From assembly GCF_963677305.1 (NCBI RefSeq), contig NZ_OY781925.1, positions 3,609,457 to 3,673,456 on the forward strand: a stretch of 64,000 bases of DNA. The letters run 5' to 3'. Made by a program: the position numbers and the translations under genes. The notes under the pieces were generated by a model. That model made no database searches. It worked only from the letters and a program-made list of their open reading frames with translations, and was not told the DNA's origin. Positions 42,400 through 50,048 of this stretch are shown one piece after another (the first letter of the stretch is position 1; every line of letters begins with the position of its first letter). The DNA is from an uncultured Holophaga sp. GTDB lineage: Bacteria; Acidobacteriota; Holophagae; Holophagales; Holophagaceae.

Positions 42400-42461
42400 C
42401 CAATATGGACGGATTTTCAATAAATCCATCTCACACCCAACCATTTTACGGAAGGCATTAC

Positions 42462-43097
42462 ATGAAGAAGTCAACCCTCATCTCCCTGGTGGCCGTTGCC
42501 GCCATCCCGGCCATGGCTCAGAATCAGAGCCTCTCCATCCTGGTCCCCCATGTCTACACCCAGGACTACAACCTTGGGGGAAGTGCCGACCTCGCAACCG
42601 GGAATCCCACCGACCTGGGACTCCGGTACGCCCACACCCTGACGACCCTCCCCAAGCTGGGCGGCGCCCGGATCGATTTCGAGGCGACGGTCGTCAACGC
42701 CTGCAGCAAGCCTGCAGTCACCATCATGGGGGAAAAATTGGGGACCTATACCTATGAATATATGGCCCTGGGGGCATCCTCCACCTGGACCCGTGTGCTT
42801 GACTTCGGCTTCGCCGCCGAACTGCGCCATGAAACCAGCAGCACCCAGGTCAGCGCGAGCCCTGTGTCCATGAAGGCGAGCACCACCCGCTACCGCCCCT
42901 GGGCCACCGCCCGCGTGGGTTATACCTGCCCCAGGGCGTCGGCCATCCGCCCCTTCATCGCCCTGGAATACAGTCTGCCGATCATCACCACCGGATCCCG
43001 GAACATCACCAACGAATACCAGCTGTACAGTCTGATGTACGGTGGCCTCCAGGGCCCCAAGGCCCAGCTGACCTTCACCCTGGGCGGACGATTCTGA
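42462..43097 (+). CDS. Small outer-membrane beta-barrel protein, unknown
   Basis: 211 residues. Signal peptide MKKSTLISLVAVAAIPAMAQ, then alternating hydrophobic/polar beta strands (RIDFEATVVNA, FGFAAELRHET, RYRPWATARVGYT, AQLTFTLGGRF) with a terminal Phe, typical of outer-membrane barrels of about 8-10 strands. GGAAGG precedes the ATG. Lies after the AT-rich spacer, convergent with the HPP gene. Confidence 0.72.
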   Translation: MKKSTLISLVAVAAIPAMAQNQSLSILVPHVYTQDYNLGGSADLATGNPTDLGLRYAHTLTTLPKLGGARIDFEATVVNACSKPAVTIMGEKLGTYTYEYMALGASSTWTRVLDFGFAAELRHETSSTQVSASPVSMKASTTRYRPWATARVGYTCPRASAIRPFIALEYSLPIITTGSRNITNEYQLYSLMYGGLQGPKAQLTFTLGGRF

Positions 43098-43110
43098 ACC
43101 ACACCGACAA

Positions 43111-43147
43111 CTGCCCTCCGGCCGACTCAAACACGGCAGGAGGGCAG
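43111..43147. terminator. Weak hairpin between convergent genes
   Basis: CTGCCCTCC and GGAGGGCAG form a 9-bp stem with a 19-nt loop between the barrel gene and the HPP gene. No T-tract, so only a candidate. Confidence 0.35.
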
Positions 43148-43175
43148 CTGCCCGCCAGAACAGGCCCTGAGCCTC

Positions 43176-43700
43176 TCAAAGCCAGTGCCGGGGATAATGC
43201 CTGTGGTGAACCAGGTTGTTGGTCAGAAGGGCCATCCCGAGGAGCACGAGGGCACCCGCCAGGACCGGAACGGCCACAAACATCCACGACGCATGCCCCA
43301 GAATCCCGATCAGAGCGGTGGCCCCTCCAGGGGGATGGGTCGTGTGGGTGAGGTGCATGAGACCGATAGACAGCCCCACCCCCAGGGCCGCCACCCAGGG
43401 CAGCGGCCCCAGGGTCTTCACCAGCAGAATGGCCACCAGCGCCGAGAAGAGATGTCCACCGATCAGGTTCCGGGGCTGGGCGAGCGGGGAATCCGGCGCC
43501 CCGAAGAGAAGCACGGCTGAGGCGCCAAAAGAGCCGATCAGAAGGGGCTGACCGGCCCAGGTGGCGACCTTGAGGATGGCCAGGATCCCGGTGGCTCCGC
43601 TCAATACGCTCCAGACGGCAAACTTGAGGGAGGGCCGCCCCCTCATCGGAGCGGATTGCCCCCGCAGCTTTCCCGGGAATCGTCTGAGTCGAGCCTTCAT
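43176..43700 (-). CDS. HPP-family integral membrane protein
   Basis: 174 residues with four hydrophobic helices; the family motif appears as THTTHPPGGATALIGI. GGAGGGGCGC precedes the ATG. HPP proteins have been linked to nitrite transport in chloroplasts and some bacteria, but the bacterial function is not settled. A basic N-terminus (MKARLRRFPGKLRG) places it inside. Confidence 0.88.
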   Translation of the reverse strand: MKARLRRFPGKLRGQSAPMRGRPSLKFAVWSVLSGATGILAILKVATWAGQPLLIGSFGASAVLLFGAPDSPLAQPRNLIGGHLFSALVAILLVKTLGPLPWVAALGVGLSIGLMHLTHTTHPPGGATALIGILGHASWMFVAVPVLAGALVLLGMALLTNNLVHHRHYPRHWL

Positions 43701-43755
43701 GCGCCCCTCCCTCTCCCAGAAGAGCGCAAGGGCGTCATGGGCGCCTTGACCAGGA

Positions 43756-44247
43756 TCAAGAGCTGCCAGCTCCTGGACTCCTCAGGCCGAAATCCGGCAC
43801 CGCCCGCCGGTAGCCGGAATCCAGCAGGGGTGAGGAGATCAGGAGGTCCGCCGTCGCCCGGTTGCAGGCCACCGGCACATTCCAGACCACGGCAAGGCGG
43901 AGCAGAGCCTTCACATCCGGGTCGTGGGGCTGAGGTTCCAGGGGATCCCAGAAGAAGATGATGAAGTCGATCTCCCCCACGGCCACCATGGCCCCGATCT
44001 GCTGGTCCCCCCCAAGGGGGCCGCTTTGGAGGCGGGTGACCTCGAAGTCCAGGGCCTTCGAGAGCAGGAGCCCCGTGGTTCCGGTGGCCCACAGGTCATG
44101 GCGGATCAGAGTCTCCCGGTTATAGACCGCCCACTCCAGGAGATCGGGTTTCTTGTTGTCATGGGCCACAAGGGCGATGCGCCTGCGTTCGGAGTCGGCC
44201 ACGACCGCCTCACCAGCCCACGGCAAAACCAGAGGGCTCGTCCCCAT
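43756..44247 (-). CDS. mgsA: Methylglyoxal synthase
   Basis: Converts dihydroxyacetone phosphate to methylglyoxal and phosphate, a phosphate-releasing bypass of lower glycolysis. 163 residues from MGTSPLV. Active-site landmarks: VAHDNKKPDL (His29, Asp30), the phosphate-binding TGTTG turn, SGPLGGDQQIGA (catalytic Asp) and FFWDPLEPQPHDPDVKALLRL (His). The start is uncertain; a GTG at VADSERRR would give a size nearer the 152 residues of E. coli. Its 5' end overlaps the next small gene by 38 bp. Confidence 0.9.
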   Translation of the reverse strand: MGTSPLVLPWAGEAVVADSERRRIALVAHDNKKPDLLEWAVYNRETLIRHDLWATGTTGLLLSKALDFEVTRLQSGPLGGDQQIGAMVAVGEIDFIIFFWDPLEPQPHDPDVKALLRLAVVWNVPVACNRATADLLISSPLLDSGYRRAVPDFGLRSPGAGSS

Positions 44248-44440
44248 CTTCGCGGGCGAGCCCCGGATCGATGACCCAGGCGAGGGCGTCGCAGGAGCGA
44301 AGCTGGCAGTGGGACCGATGACTGCACCGGAGGCGCCTGAAGCGGAGGGAGCCGGCCCACCCCTCGACCTCCCCACTCAGAAGCACAGGGCGCCCCAGCG
44401 TGGGGCAGTCGATCCGATCGGCGAAGAAGTGGCTCGGCAT
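44210..44440 (-). CDS. Small Cys-rich hypothetical protein overlapping mgsA
   Basis: 76 residues starting MPSHFFADRIDC with AGGAGG 6 nt upstream, a strong ribosome binding site. Four cysteines (DCP, RRLRCSHRSHCQLRSC) could bind a metal. Its 3' end runs 38 bp into the proposed mgsA start in another frame, so mgsA translation may be coupled to it. No family recognised. Confidence 0.6.
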   Translation of the reverse strand: MPSHFFADRIDCPTLGRPVLLSGEVEGWAGSLRFRRLRCSHRSHCQLRSCDALAWVIDPGLAREDGDEPSGFAVGW

Positions 44441-44579
44441 GGTGTCCTCCTGCATCAGCAGCTTTCAGGTCATCTGGATCTCCAGGGGGGAATCGCCCCA
44501 GACACCAAGCCTGACGGAAATGCGCACCCGCCAAGTGACATTGCTGCACCAATCATGCAAAAACCGGCACCAACCAGGC

Positions 44580-45437
44580 TCACCGAAAGACCCGGAGGAG
44601 CAGACCCCACGCCCCACTGCCGATGGACATGATGATCTCCACCAGAATCAGCAGGATGATGATCCACTCCAGGCGCTGGTCCTTGCGGCTGTCCAGGAAG
44701 CCCCGGAAGGTTTCCCCCGCATCCTGGAGGTACACCAGCTTCTCCCGGATGGCCCCCAGGCGCTCCTCCAGGTCGAACTGGTCGTAGAGGGCGCTGTCCA
44801 GGTGGGCTAGGGCCTCACTCTCCCAGGTCTCTGGGGGATCATCGAAGAGGGTGAGGTTGTTGAGGACAGCCGCCCGGACCTCCATGGCAAAGCCCACAAT
44901 ACGAAGAACCTCCCGATGGGGCAGGGTCAGACGTCCCTTCTGGGCCAGGGTCTCCACCACGGGCTGAAAGCGGGCCATGACTCGACTCACGGCCCCCTCG
45001 AAGTGGTCCAGGGCCACGCTCTGGGCCAGCACGAGACTCACGATCCCCACCTTCTCCAGGGTCAGGTCCTTCAGGTGCACCTCGTTGAAGTCGACCTCAT
45101 CCTCCACAGCCCCCACCTGAACCCGGAGGAAGTCCCGGGTACCCTCCTCCAGCAACTGGACCGTAGGCAGAGACCGCAGCTCCTCATGAATCTGAGCCGT
45201 CAGACTCTCCTGGCAGTTCCAGAAGACCACGCCACCGAAGCGGGAGAGGAAGACGTAGCTCCCCTTCTCCGGCTCCAGAATCAGGGGGTTGGTGCGGAGG
45301 ATGGGCCGATGGGGATGAGCGGCACAAAAGGCCCGGAGGTCGATGTGCCCCTGGAAGTAGTCGGCCTGGAGACTGAAGGCCTGAACCTCCCCCTCGGGGA
45401 GGAGCTGGCGGGAGCGGACAGAGGGGGTCATGGGCAT
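44580..45437 (-). CDS. RMD1/DUF155-family protein
   Basis: 285 residues with the DUF155 landmarks FGGVVFWNCQ, a central helical region and a C-terminal transmembrane helix (WIIILLILVEIIMSIG). Family known from yeast Rmd1 and Rmd8 and from bacterial YagE-like proteins; molecular role unclear. AAGGA precedes the first ATG; a second Met two codons later is possible. Confidence 0.83.
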   Translation of the reverse strand: MPMTPSVRSRQLLPEGEVQAFSLQADYFQGHIDLRAFCAAHPHRPILRTNPLILEPEKGSYVFLSRFGGVVFWNCQESLTAQIHEELRSLPTVQLLEEGTRDFLRVQVGAVEDEVDFNEVHLKDLTLEKVGIVSLVLAQSVALDHFEGAVSRVMARFQPVVETLAQKGRLTLPHREVLRIVGFAMEVRAAVLNNLTLFDDPPETWESEALAHLDSALYDQFDLEERLGAIREKLVYLQDAGETFRGFLDSRKDQRLEWIIILLILVEIIMSIGSGAWGLLLRVFR

Positions 45438-45494
45438 GTTTCCTTATCCGAGCTTGGGGCGCGGCAGACATTCGTCAAGGCGGGTCCGGGCATG

Positions 45495-45522
45495 AAAAAA
45501 GGGGGCGGCCCCCGCCGCCCCC
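45495..45522 (-). terminator. Intrinsic terminator downstream of porin gene
   Basis: On the minus strand a GC-rich hairpin (GGGGGCGG paired with CCGCCCCC) is followed by TTTTTT. Lies about 130 bp past the porin stop. Confidence 0.7.
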
Positions 45523-45610
45523 CGCTCACCCAACCCAACTACCTGAAGGAGACATCTGCTTTGTAGGTGTCATCCTGCCGGGAAATGTTCCGCGGTCTTT
45601 TTCAAAATTC

Positions 45611-45639
45611 CGGCCAGCTCCCGGAGCCCGGGCTGGCCG
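45611..45639 (-). terminator. Hairpin close to porin stop
   Basis: CGGCCAGC...GCTGGCCG, a perfect 8-bp stem with a 13-nt internal part that can also pair, lies 16 bp past the porin stop; on the minus strand GAATTTTG follows, a weak T-tract. Confidence 0.45.
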
Positions 45640-45654
45640 ACAAGGAGCTTCGGA

Positions 45655-46869
45655 TCAGAAAGCCACGCAGAAGGCGGCCACCAGGTTGTCGCCACCCTGC
45701 TCGCCGGTCTCGGTGCCGGTGGGCTTCAGGAAGTTCTTGCTGCGGATGATGTAGTTCAGCTTGAAGTTGGCAGCCTTGACCTTGGCAGGGGTCCAGGCAT
45801 AGGTGTAGCCCAGGGTGATCTCGTCAAACTTGGGGGTGTAATCCGTCCCCGTAGAGACGCCGACCGCGCTCTCGGTGTAGGGGTTGTAGGCGGTGTACCA
45901 CTTGTCGCCCTGGTTGTAGTTCATGAAGTCGTAGCGGGCAGCGAAGGTGTGGTTGCCCATGGTGTAGGCACCGGTCACGTAGTAGCCGAAGAACTTCTGG
46001 TCAAGATACTGGCGGGTCGCAGTGGTGCCGAAAGAGGCAGAACGGCGCCCGAGCAGGCCAGTGATGACCTCGGCATCGAAGTACCAGGGGCCGCTCTTGT
46101 AGACGTAGTAGGCACCATAGTTGGTGGTCTTGTCCTTGTTGTCGTTGATGTCGGCGACCGTCACGCCGGTCCAGGTGCTAGGCACCGCGGTACTGCTGGC
46201 GCTGCTGGCCGCCTTGTCGGTGACACCCTGGAGGGTGTAGGCGCCGAACTTGTGGGCACCCATGACAAAGTCGGCACGGAGGACAAAGTCCTTCTGGGGA
46301 TCGGTGTCGGCGCCCTTGCCGGAGATGACATCGGACATGCCGTTGAAGACACCGGCAGTCACCTTGACCTGGAAGTCCTTGGGATTGCCGGTGGTGTATG
46401 CGGCATAGGCACCGCGATCGCGCTTGTCGCCGAAGACACGACCCACCTGGGAGCGCTCGGCGAACATCAGTTCGGTGGAGCTGATGTTGCCTTCGTAGGT
46501 CTGCAGGGTCTTCATCTGGCCGACACGGACGGCCAGACCATCGGCAGCCTTCCAGGTCAGGAAGGCGTCCTGGAGGATCATGGGGTTGGAGGTGGAGGTG
46601 CTGATGGAGGGATCCATCATCACTTCGTAGTCCAGCCCGGGAACGGCTTCACCATAGGCCTTGATCTCCACACGGCGCATGGAGAACCCATCCTCCTTGA
46701 ACTCACTGCGGAGGTTGTAATAGTTGGCAACGGAGTTGTTGCGCAGATTGCTATCCAGGACCTGGTTGTACCAGATCTGGACGTCCCCACCCACCTTGAC
46801 GGACTGGGCAGCGGCGGGCAGAGCCACCATCAGGGCAGCAAGGCCGGAAAGGGCGATAGCCTTCTTCAT
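45655..46869 (-). CDS. Porin, OprP/OprO-like (phosphate-selective porin family)
   Basis: 404 residues. Signal peptide MKKAIALSGLAALMVALPAAAQ, then beta-strand pattern throughout: VGGDVQIWYNQ, RRVEIKAYGEAVPGLDYEVMMDP, LQDAFLTWKAADGLAVRVGQMKT and a C-terminal Phe (VAAFCVAF). The early motif of a helical loop plus RVGQ-K-type strand is that of OprP/OprO-like porins. AGGAGAAC precedes the ATG. Substrate not predictable. Confidence 0.85.
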   Translation of the reverse strand: MKKAIALSGLAALMVALPAAAQSVKVGGDVQIWYNQVLDSNLRNNSVANYYNLRSEFKEDGFSMRRVEIKAYGEAVPGLDYEVMMDPSISTSTSNPMILQDAFLTWKAADGLAVRVGQMKTLQTYEGNISSTELMFAERSQVGRVFGDKRDRGAYAAYTTGNPKDFQVKVTAGVFNGMSDVISGKGADTDPQKDFVLRADFVMGAHKFGAYTLQGVTDKAASSASSTAVPSTWTGVTVADINDNKDKTTNYGAYYVYKSGPWYFDAEVITGLLGRRSASFGTTATRQYLDQKFFGYYVTGAYTMGNHTFAARYDFMNYNQGDKWYTAYNPYTESAVGVSTGTDYTPKFDEITLGYTYAWTPAKVKAANFKLNYIIRSKNFLKPTGTETGEQGGDNLVAAFCVAF

Positions 46870-46943
46870 GAGTTCTCCTTGTCCGAATCGTCGGCAAGGA
46901 AAGGTTCCCGGCAGCGCGTGAAGCCTCCGGCAAGACCCTGTGA

Positions 46944-47261
46944 TCAGGAAGTAACTTCTGCTGACCACCGGAATCGGGCCAGATCGACAGCACCGCTCTC
47001 AGAAACCTCCACGCCCTCGGCTCGGAGCCGCTCCATCTGCATCGAGGCCCCAAAACCGCCTCCCCAGAAGGCGACCTGCCCGGGAGCCTTGATCACCCGC
47101 TGCCAGGGGATCTCCGTGCCCGCAGGCAGGCCCCGGAGCACCCCCCCGACCTGACGGGCCCGGCGCGGGAAGCCCGCCATCAGCGCCACCTGTCCGTACG
47201 TGGCCACGCGTCCCACCGGAATGGCCGCCACCACCGCCATCACGCGTTCCCGGAAGTCCAT
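46944..47261 (-). CDS. Alkyltransferase-like (ATL) DNA-repair protein
   Basis: 105 residues of the MGMT C-terminal fold. VATYGQVALMAGFPRRARQVGGVL gives the DNA-binding helix-turn-helix; the active-site motif PCHRV is replaced by PWQRVI, so it cannot transfer alkyl groups and should instead flag O6-alkylguanine for nucleotide excision repair, as ATL proteins do. A TTG codon just before the ATG is an alternative start. Lies 6 bp after the DUF2203 gene. Confidence 0.88.
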   Translation of the reverse strand: MDFRERVMAVVAAIPVGRVATYGQVALMAGFPRRARQVGGVLRGLPAGTEIPWQRVIKAPGQVAFWGGGFGASMQMERLRAEGVEVSESGAVDLARFRWSAEVTS

Positions 47262-47267
47262 CAAGGC

Positions 47268-47627
47268 TCAACCCTTCCGGTGCGCCTCTTCCAGGGGGAC
47301 CCGCCCCCCGAAGCCCTCGGCATAGCTGTGCCAGTAGCCCAGGTCATCCTCCGGATAGGCCCAGCACCAGTAGCCGTCACCGGAGTCGAAGTCCACCAGC
47401 CAGAGCCCCTTGACCTCGGGCCCCAGATCCCCGATCGCCCCGGCCCAGCTCTCCACCAGGGCATTGAGACGCTCCCGGGCCTCTTCGGCCCGGGGCACAT
47501 CACCCCGGCCCTCGGCCTCCTCCAGCTCCTCGGAGAGGCTGGCAGCCAGCTGGAAGACCGGCTGAGTCATGGTCTTCACCTGGGGCAGCAGCCCACGTGC
47601 TTCTTCAATGGTGAAAAGTCGGCTCAT
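47268..47627 (-). CDS. DUF2203-family protein
   Basis: 119 residues. MSRLFTIEEARGLLPQVKTMTQPV is the family start; a central acidic helix (EEAEGRGDVPRAEEARERL) and the end VDFDSGDGYWCWAYPEDDLGYWHSY are typical. GGAGG precedes the ATG. Function unknown. Co-directional with the ATL gene and divergent from lpxB. Confidence 0.85.
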   Translation of the reverse strand: MSRLFTIEEARGLLPQVKTMTQPVFQLAASLSEELEEAEGRGDVPRAEEARERLNALVESWAGAIGDLGPEVKGLWLVDFDSGDGYWCWAYPEDDLGYWHSYAEGFGGRVPLEEAHRKG

Positions 47628-47659
47628 GACGACCTCCGGCGATCCTTCATAATCATTGG

Positions 47660-48835
47660 ATGCTCGCACCCATCTCTCCGTCCTCTATCGACCAGGTCCC
47701 GACACCCTTGAAACCCGTTCTGGTCATCGCGGGGGAGGCCTCCGGGGACCTGCACGGTGCTGAGATCCTCCGGGAGCTCAAGACCTGCCGCCCCGATCTC
47801 CGGATCATCGGGATCGGGGGAGAGGGCATGAGCCCCTACCTGGACCGCAAGCTGGCCGATGTCCGGGAACTCGGCGTGGTGGGTTTCGTGGAGGTGATCC
47901 GCCACTACCCCGCCCTGCGCCGCCTCTATGCAGAGGTCCTGCGGGTCGCGGAGGAGGAGGGGGTCGGCGCCGTCCTCACCCTGGACTACCCAGGCTTCAA
48001 CCTCAAGCTGGCCGGGGAGCTGCGCCGGAGGAAGCCCTCCATCCGCCTCCACCACTTCGTCTGCCCCCAGGTGTGGGCCTGGCGCAAGGGGCGCATTCCC
48101 CGGATCGGCCAGCTCCTGGACAGCCTCTACTGCCTCTTCGACTTCGAGCCGGAGCTCTTCAACGGCTATCCGGTCCGAGCCACCTGGGTGGGCAACCCGC
48201 TGGTGGAGAAGGTCCTGCCCGAGTGTGACCGCGAGACCTTCTTCCGGCAGAGCGGCCTGGATCCGGAACGTCCCCTGGTGGCGCTCCTGCCCGGGAGCCG
48301 CCTGGGGGAGATCCAGCGTCTCCTGCCCGTCATGGCCGAGATGGTCCGGCGGTGGCGGGATCCCCGGACCCAATGGGTCCTGCCCGTGGCCTCCACCCTG
48401 GACAATGGGCAGCTGGCCCCCTGGCTCCAGGGAACCGGGATCCTGCCGGTCCGCAACCAGGGCTACGCGGCGCGGGCCCACGCCGACGCCGCCCTGGTCT
48501 GCTCCGGCACAGCCACCCTGGAGACCGCCCTCCTGGGCACACCCTTCGCCATCCTCTACCGCCTCCACCCCCTCACCTATGCCATCGCCAAATGCCTGGT
48601 CCATGTGCGGCACTTCGGACTGGCCAACATCGTGGCCCAGCGGGAGGTGGCCCCGGAGCTTCTCCAGGGCCAGGTCCATCCAGCCAACCTGGAGCGTGAG
48701 CTGCTGAGGCTCCTGGATCCACGGGTGGCCTCGGGCATACGGGAGGAGCTCGGGCAGCTCCGCCAGCGACTCGGAGAGCCCGGCGCCGCCGCCCGGGTCG
48801 CGGCCGCCTTCCTCGCGGAGATCCCCGAGGCCTGA
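47660..48835 (+). CDS. lpxB: Lipid-A-disaccharide synthase
   Basis: Glycosyltransferase family 19 enzyme that joins UDP-2,3-diacylglucosamine and lipid X in lipid A synthesis; it implies a lipopolysaccharide outer membrane. 391 residues. Motifs: VIAGEASGDLHGAEIL near the N-terminus, HFVCPQVWAWRKGR, GNPLVEKV, LLPGSRLGEIQRLLPVM and SGTATLETALLGTPFAILYR. The ribosome binding site is weak. Other lpx genes are not nearby. Confidence 0.96.
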   Translation: MLAPISPSSIDQVPTPLKPVLVIAGEASGDLHGAEILRELKTCRPDLRIIGIGGEGMSPYLDRKLADVRELGVVGFVEVIRHYPALRRLYAEVLRVAEEEGVGAVLTLDYPGFNLKLAGELRRRKPSIRLHHFVCPQVWAWRKGRIPRIGQLLDSLYCLFDFEPELFNGYPVRATWVGNPLVEKVLPECDRETFFRQSGLDPERPLVALLPGSRLGEIQRLLPVMAEMVRRWRDPRTQWVLPVASTLDNGQLAPWLQGTGILPVRNQGYAARAHADAALVCSGTATLETALLGTPFAILYRLHPLTYAIAKCLVHVRHFGLANIVAQREVAPELLQGQVHPANLERELLRLLDPRVASGIREELGQLRQRLGEPGAAARVAAAFLAEIPEA

Positions 48836-48900
48836 AGCGGCCCCGGAATCATCCCGGCGCCCCCCGTTCCGATGAGTCGGATAGGAAGCCCGGAGGACGG

Positions 48901-50043
48901 ATGGAGGAGTCAGGCCTGAGCCGCCAAGGGAGGACGGCCCTCTGTGCGGTCGCCCTCAGCCTTCTGGCCGCCTGCGGACGCAGCCCCATCCCCGTAGGCT
49001 TCGCCGGCCAGATGACCGGCCGCCAGGCCGAGCTGGGGGTCCAGGAGCGCAACGGTGCCCAGATGGCCATCGACGCCTGCAATCGCGCCGGGGGCATCGG
49101 CGGACATCCGGTGCGGCTCCTGGCCCTGGATGATGCGGGACTGCCCGCCCAGGCCCGGGAGGTCGACCGCAGGCTCATCGGGGAGAAGGTGGTGGCCATC
49201 ATCGGCCACTGCACCTCAGGACAGACCCTGGCCGGGCTGGAGGTCACCACCCCGGCTGGCGTCCCCCTCATCGGCCCCACGGTCTCCACCCCGGACCTGA
49301 GCGGCCGGGACGACCTCTTCTTCCGGGTCTACCCCTCCTTCGGAGAGAGCGCCCGGATCTTCGCCCGGCATATCCGCCAACAGGTCCCCCAGGGCAGCCT
49401 GGGCGTCCTCCTGGATGAGGACAATGCGGGCTACACACAGACCTACGCCGCTGCCTTCCGCTCGGCCTACCGGGCAGCGGGGGGTGGCCCCCTGGAGCTG
49501 AGCGGCTTCTCCGCCGCCTCCCAGCCGGCCTTCGGCCCCCTGCTCACGGAGCTCAGGCGCAAGGGCACCCGTGCCCTGCTCATCATCGCCTCGGACAACG
49601 ACACCGCCCTCATCGCCCAGCAGGCCAGACTCCAGGGCTGGCGGGTCCCCCTCTTCGCCGCCGCCTGGGCCCAGACCAGCACCCTGATCCAGAGCGGGGG
49701 TCGGGCCGTGGAGGGGCTCCAGCTCGAGCAGTCCTTCGCCCCTGACCGGGCCACGCCACGCTACGGGGCCTTTGCGGAGGCCTATGAAGTCCGCTTCGGG
49801 CAGCCACCCTCCTTTGGCGCCGCCTTCGGCTTCGAGGCCGCCCAGGTGCTCCTGGCCGCCCTGGTCCGCACCGGCGGCAGGCGCGAAGGGCTCAAGGAGG
49901 CCCTCCTGGCCACCCGGGACTTCCCCGGGCTGCTGGACACCTTCTCCCTGGACCGATTCGGGGATGTGAGCCGCCCCTTCTACCTCAGCGAGATCCGGGA
50001 GGGCCGCTTCGTGGTGATCGGCAAGCTGAGCCCGGACCGGTAG
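48901..50043 (+). CDS. Periplasmic binding lipoprotein, LivJ-like (type I fold)
   Basis: 380 residues. N-terminal lipoprotein signal with LLAACG lipobox, then PVGFAGQMTGRQAELGVQERNGAQMAID, VAIIGHCTSGQTLAGLEV and AGVPLIGPTVSTPDL, the branched-chain amino-acid/amide receptor family. No permease or ATPase of a Liv system nearby. It is 5 bp before a sensor kinase on the same strand, so a role as a ligand sensor that signals through that kinase is more likely than transport (inference; compare TorT/TorS and LuxP/LuxQ). Confidence 0.85.
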   Translation: MEESGLSRQGRTALCAVALSLLAACGRSPIPVGFAGQMTGRQAELGVQERNGAQMAIDACNRAGGIGGHPVRLLALDDAGLPAQAREVDRRLIGEKVVAIIGHCTSGQTLAGLEVTTPAGVPLIGPTVSTPDLSGRDDLFFRVYPSFGESARIFARHIRQQVPQGSLGVLLDEDNAGYTQTYAAAFRSAYRAAGGGPLELSGFSAASQPAFGPLLTELRRKGTRALLIIASDNDTALIAQQARLQGWRVPLFAAAWAQTSTLIQSGGRAVEGLQLEQSFAPDRATPRYGAFAEAYEVRFGQPPSFGAAFGFEAAQVLLAALVRTGGRREGLKEALLATRDFPGLLDTFSLDRFGDVSRPFYLSEIREGRFVVIGKLSPDR

Positions 50044-50048
50044 CCCCC

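Larger units (their letters stand above)
41408..42461. other. About 1 kb non-coding stretch with repeats and AT-rich tail
   Basis: Holds an inverted-repeat bounded segment (41448-41707), a second palindromic repeat element (42072-42190), and a strongly AT-rich tail from about 41830 on, including 42290-42350. Open frames here do not look like proteins. Composition unlike the flanking coding DNA suggests accumulated or transferred sequence. Confidence 0.6.
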
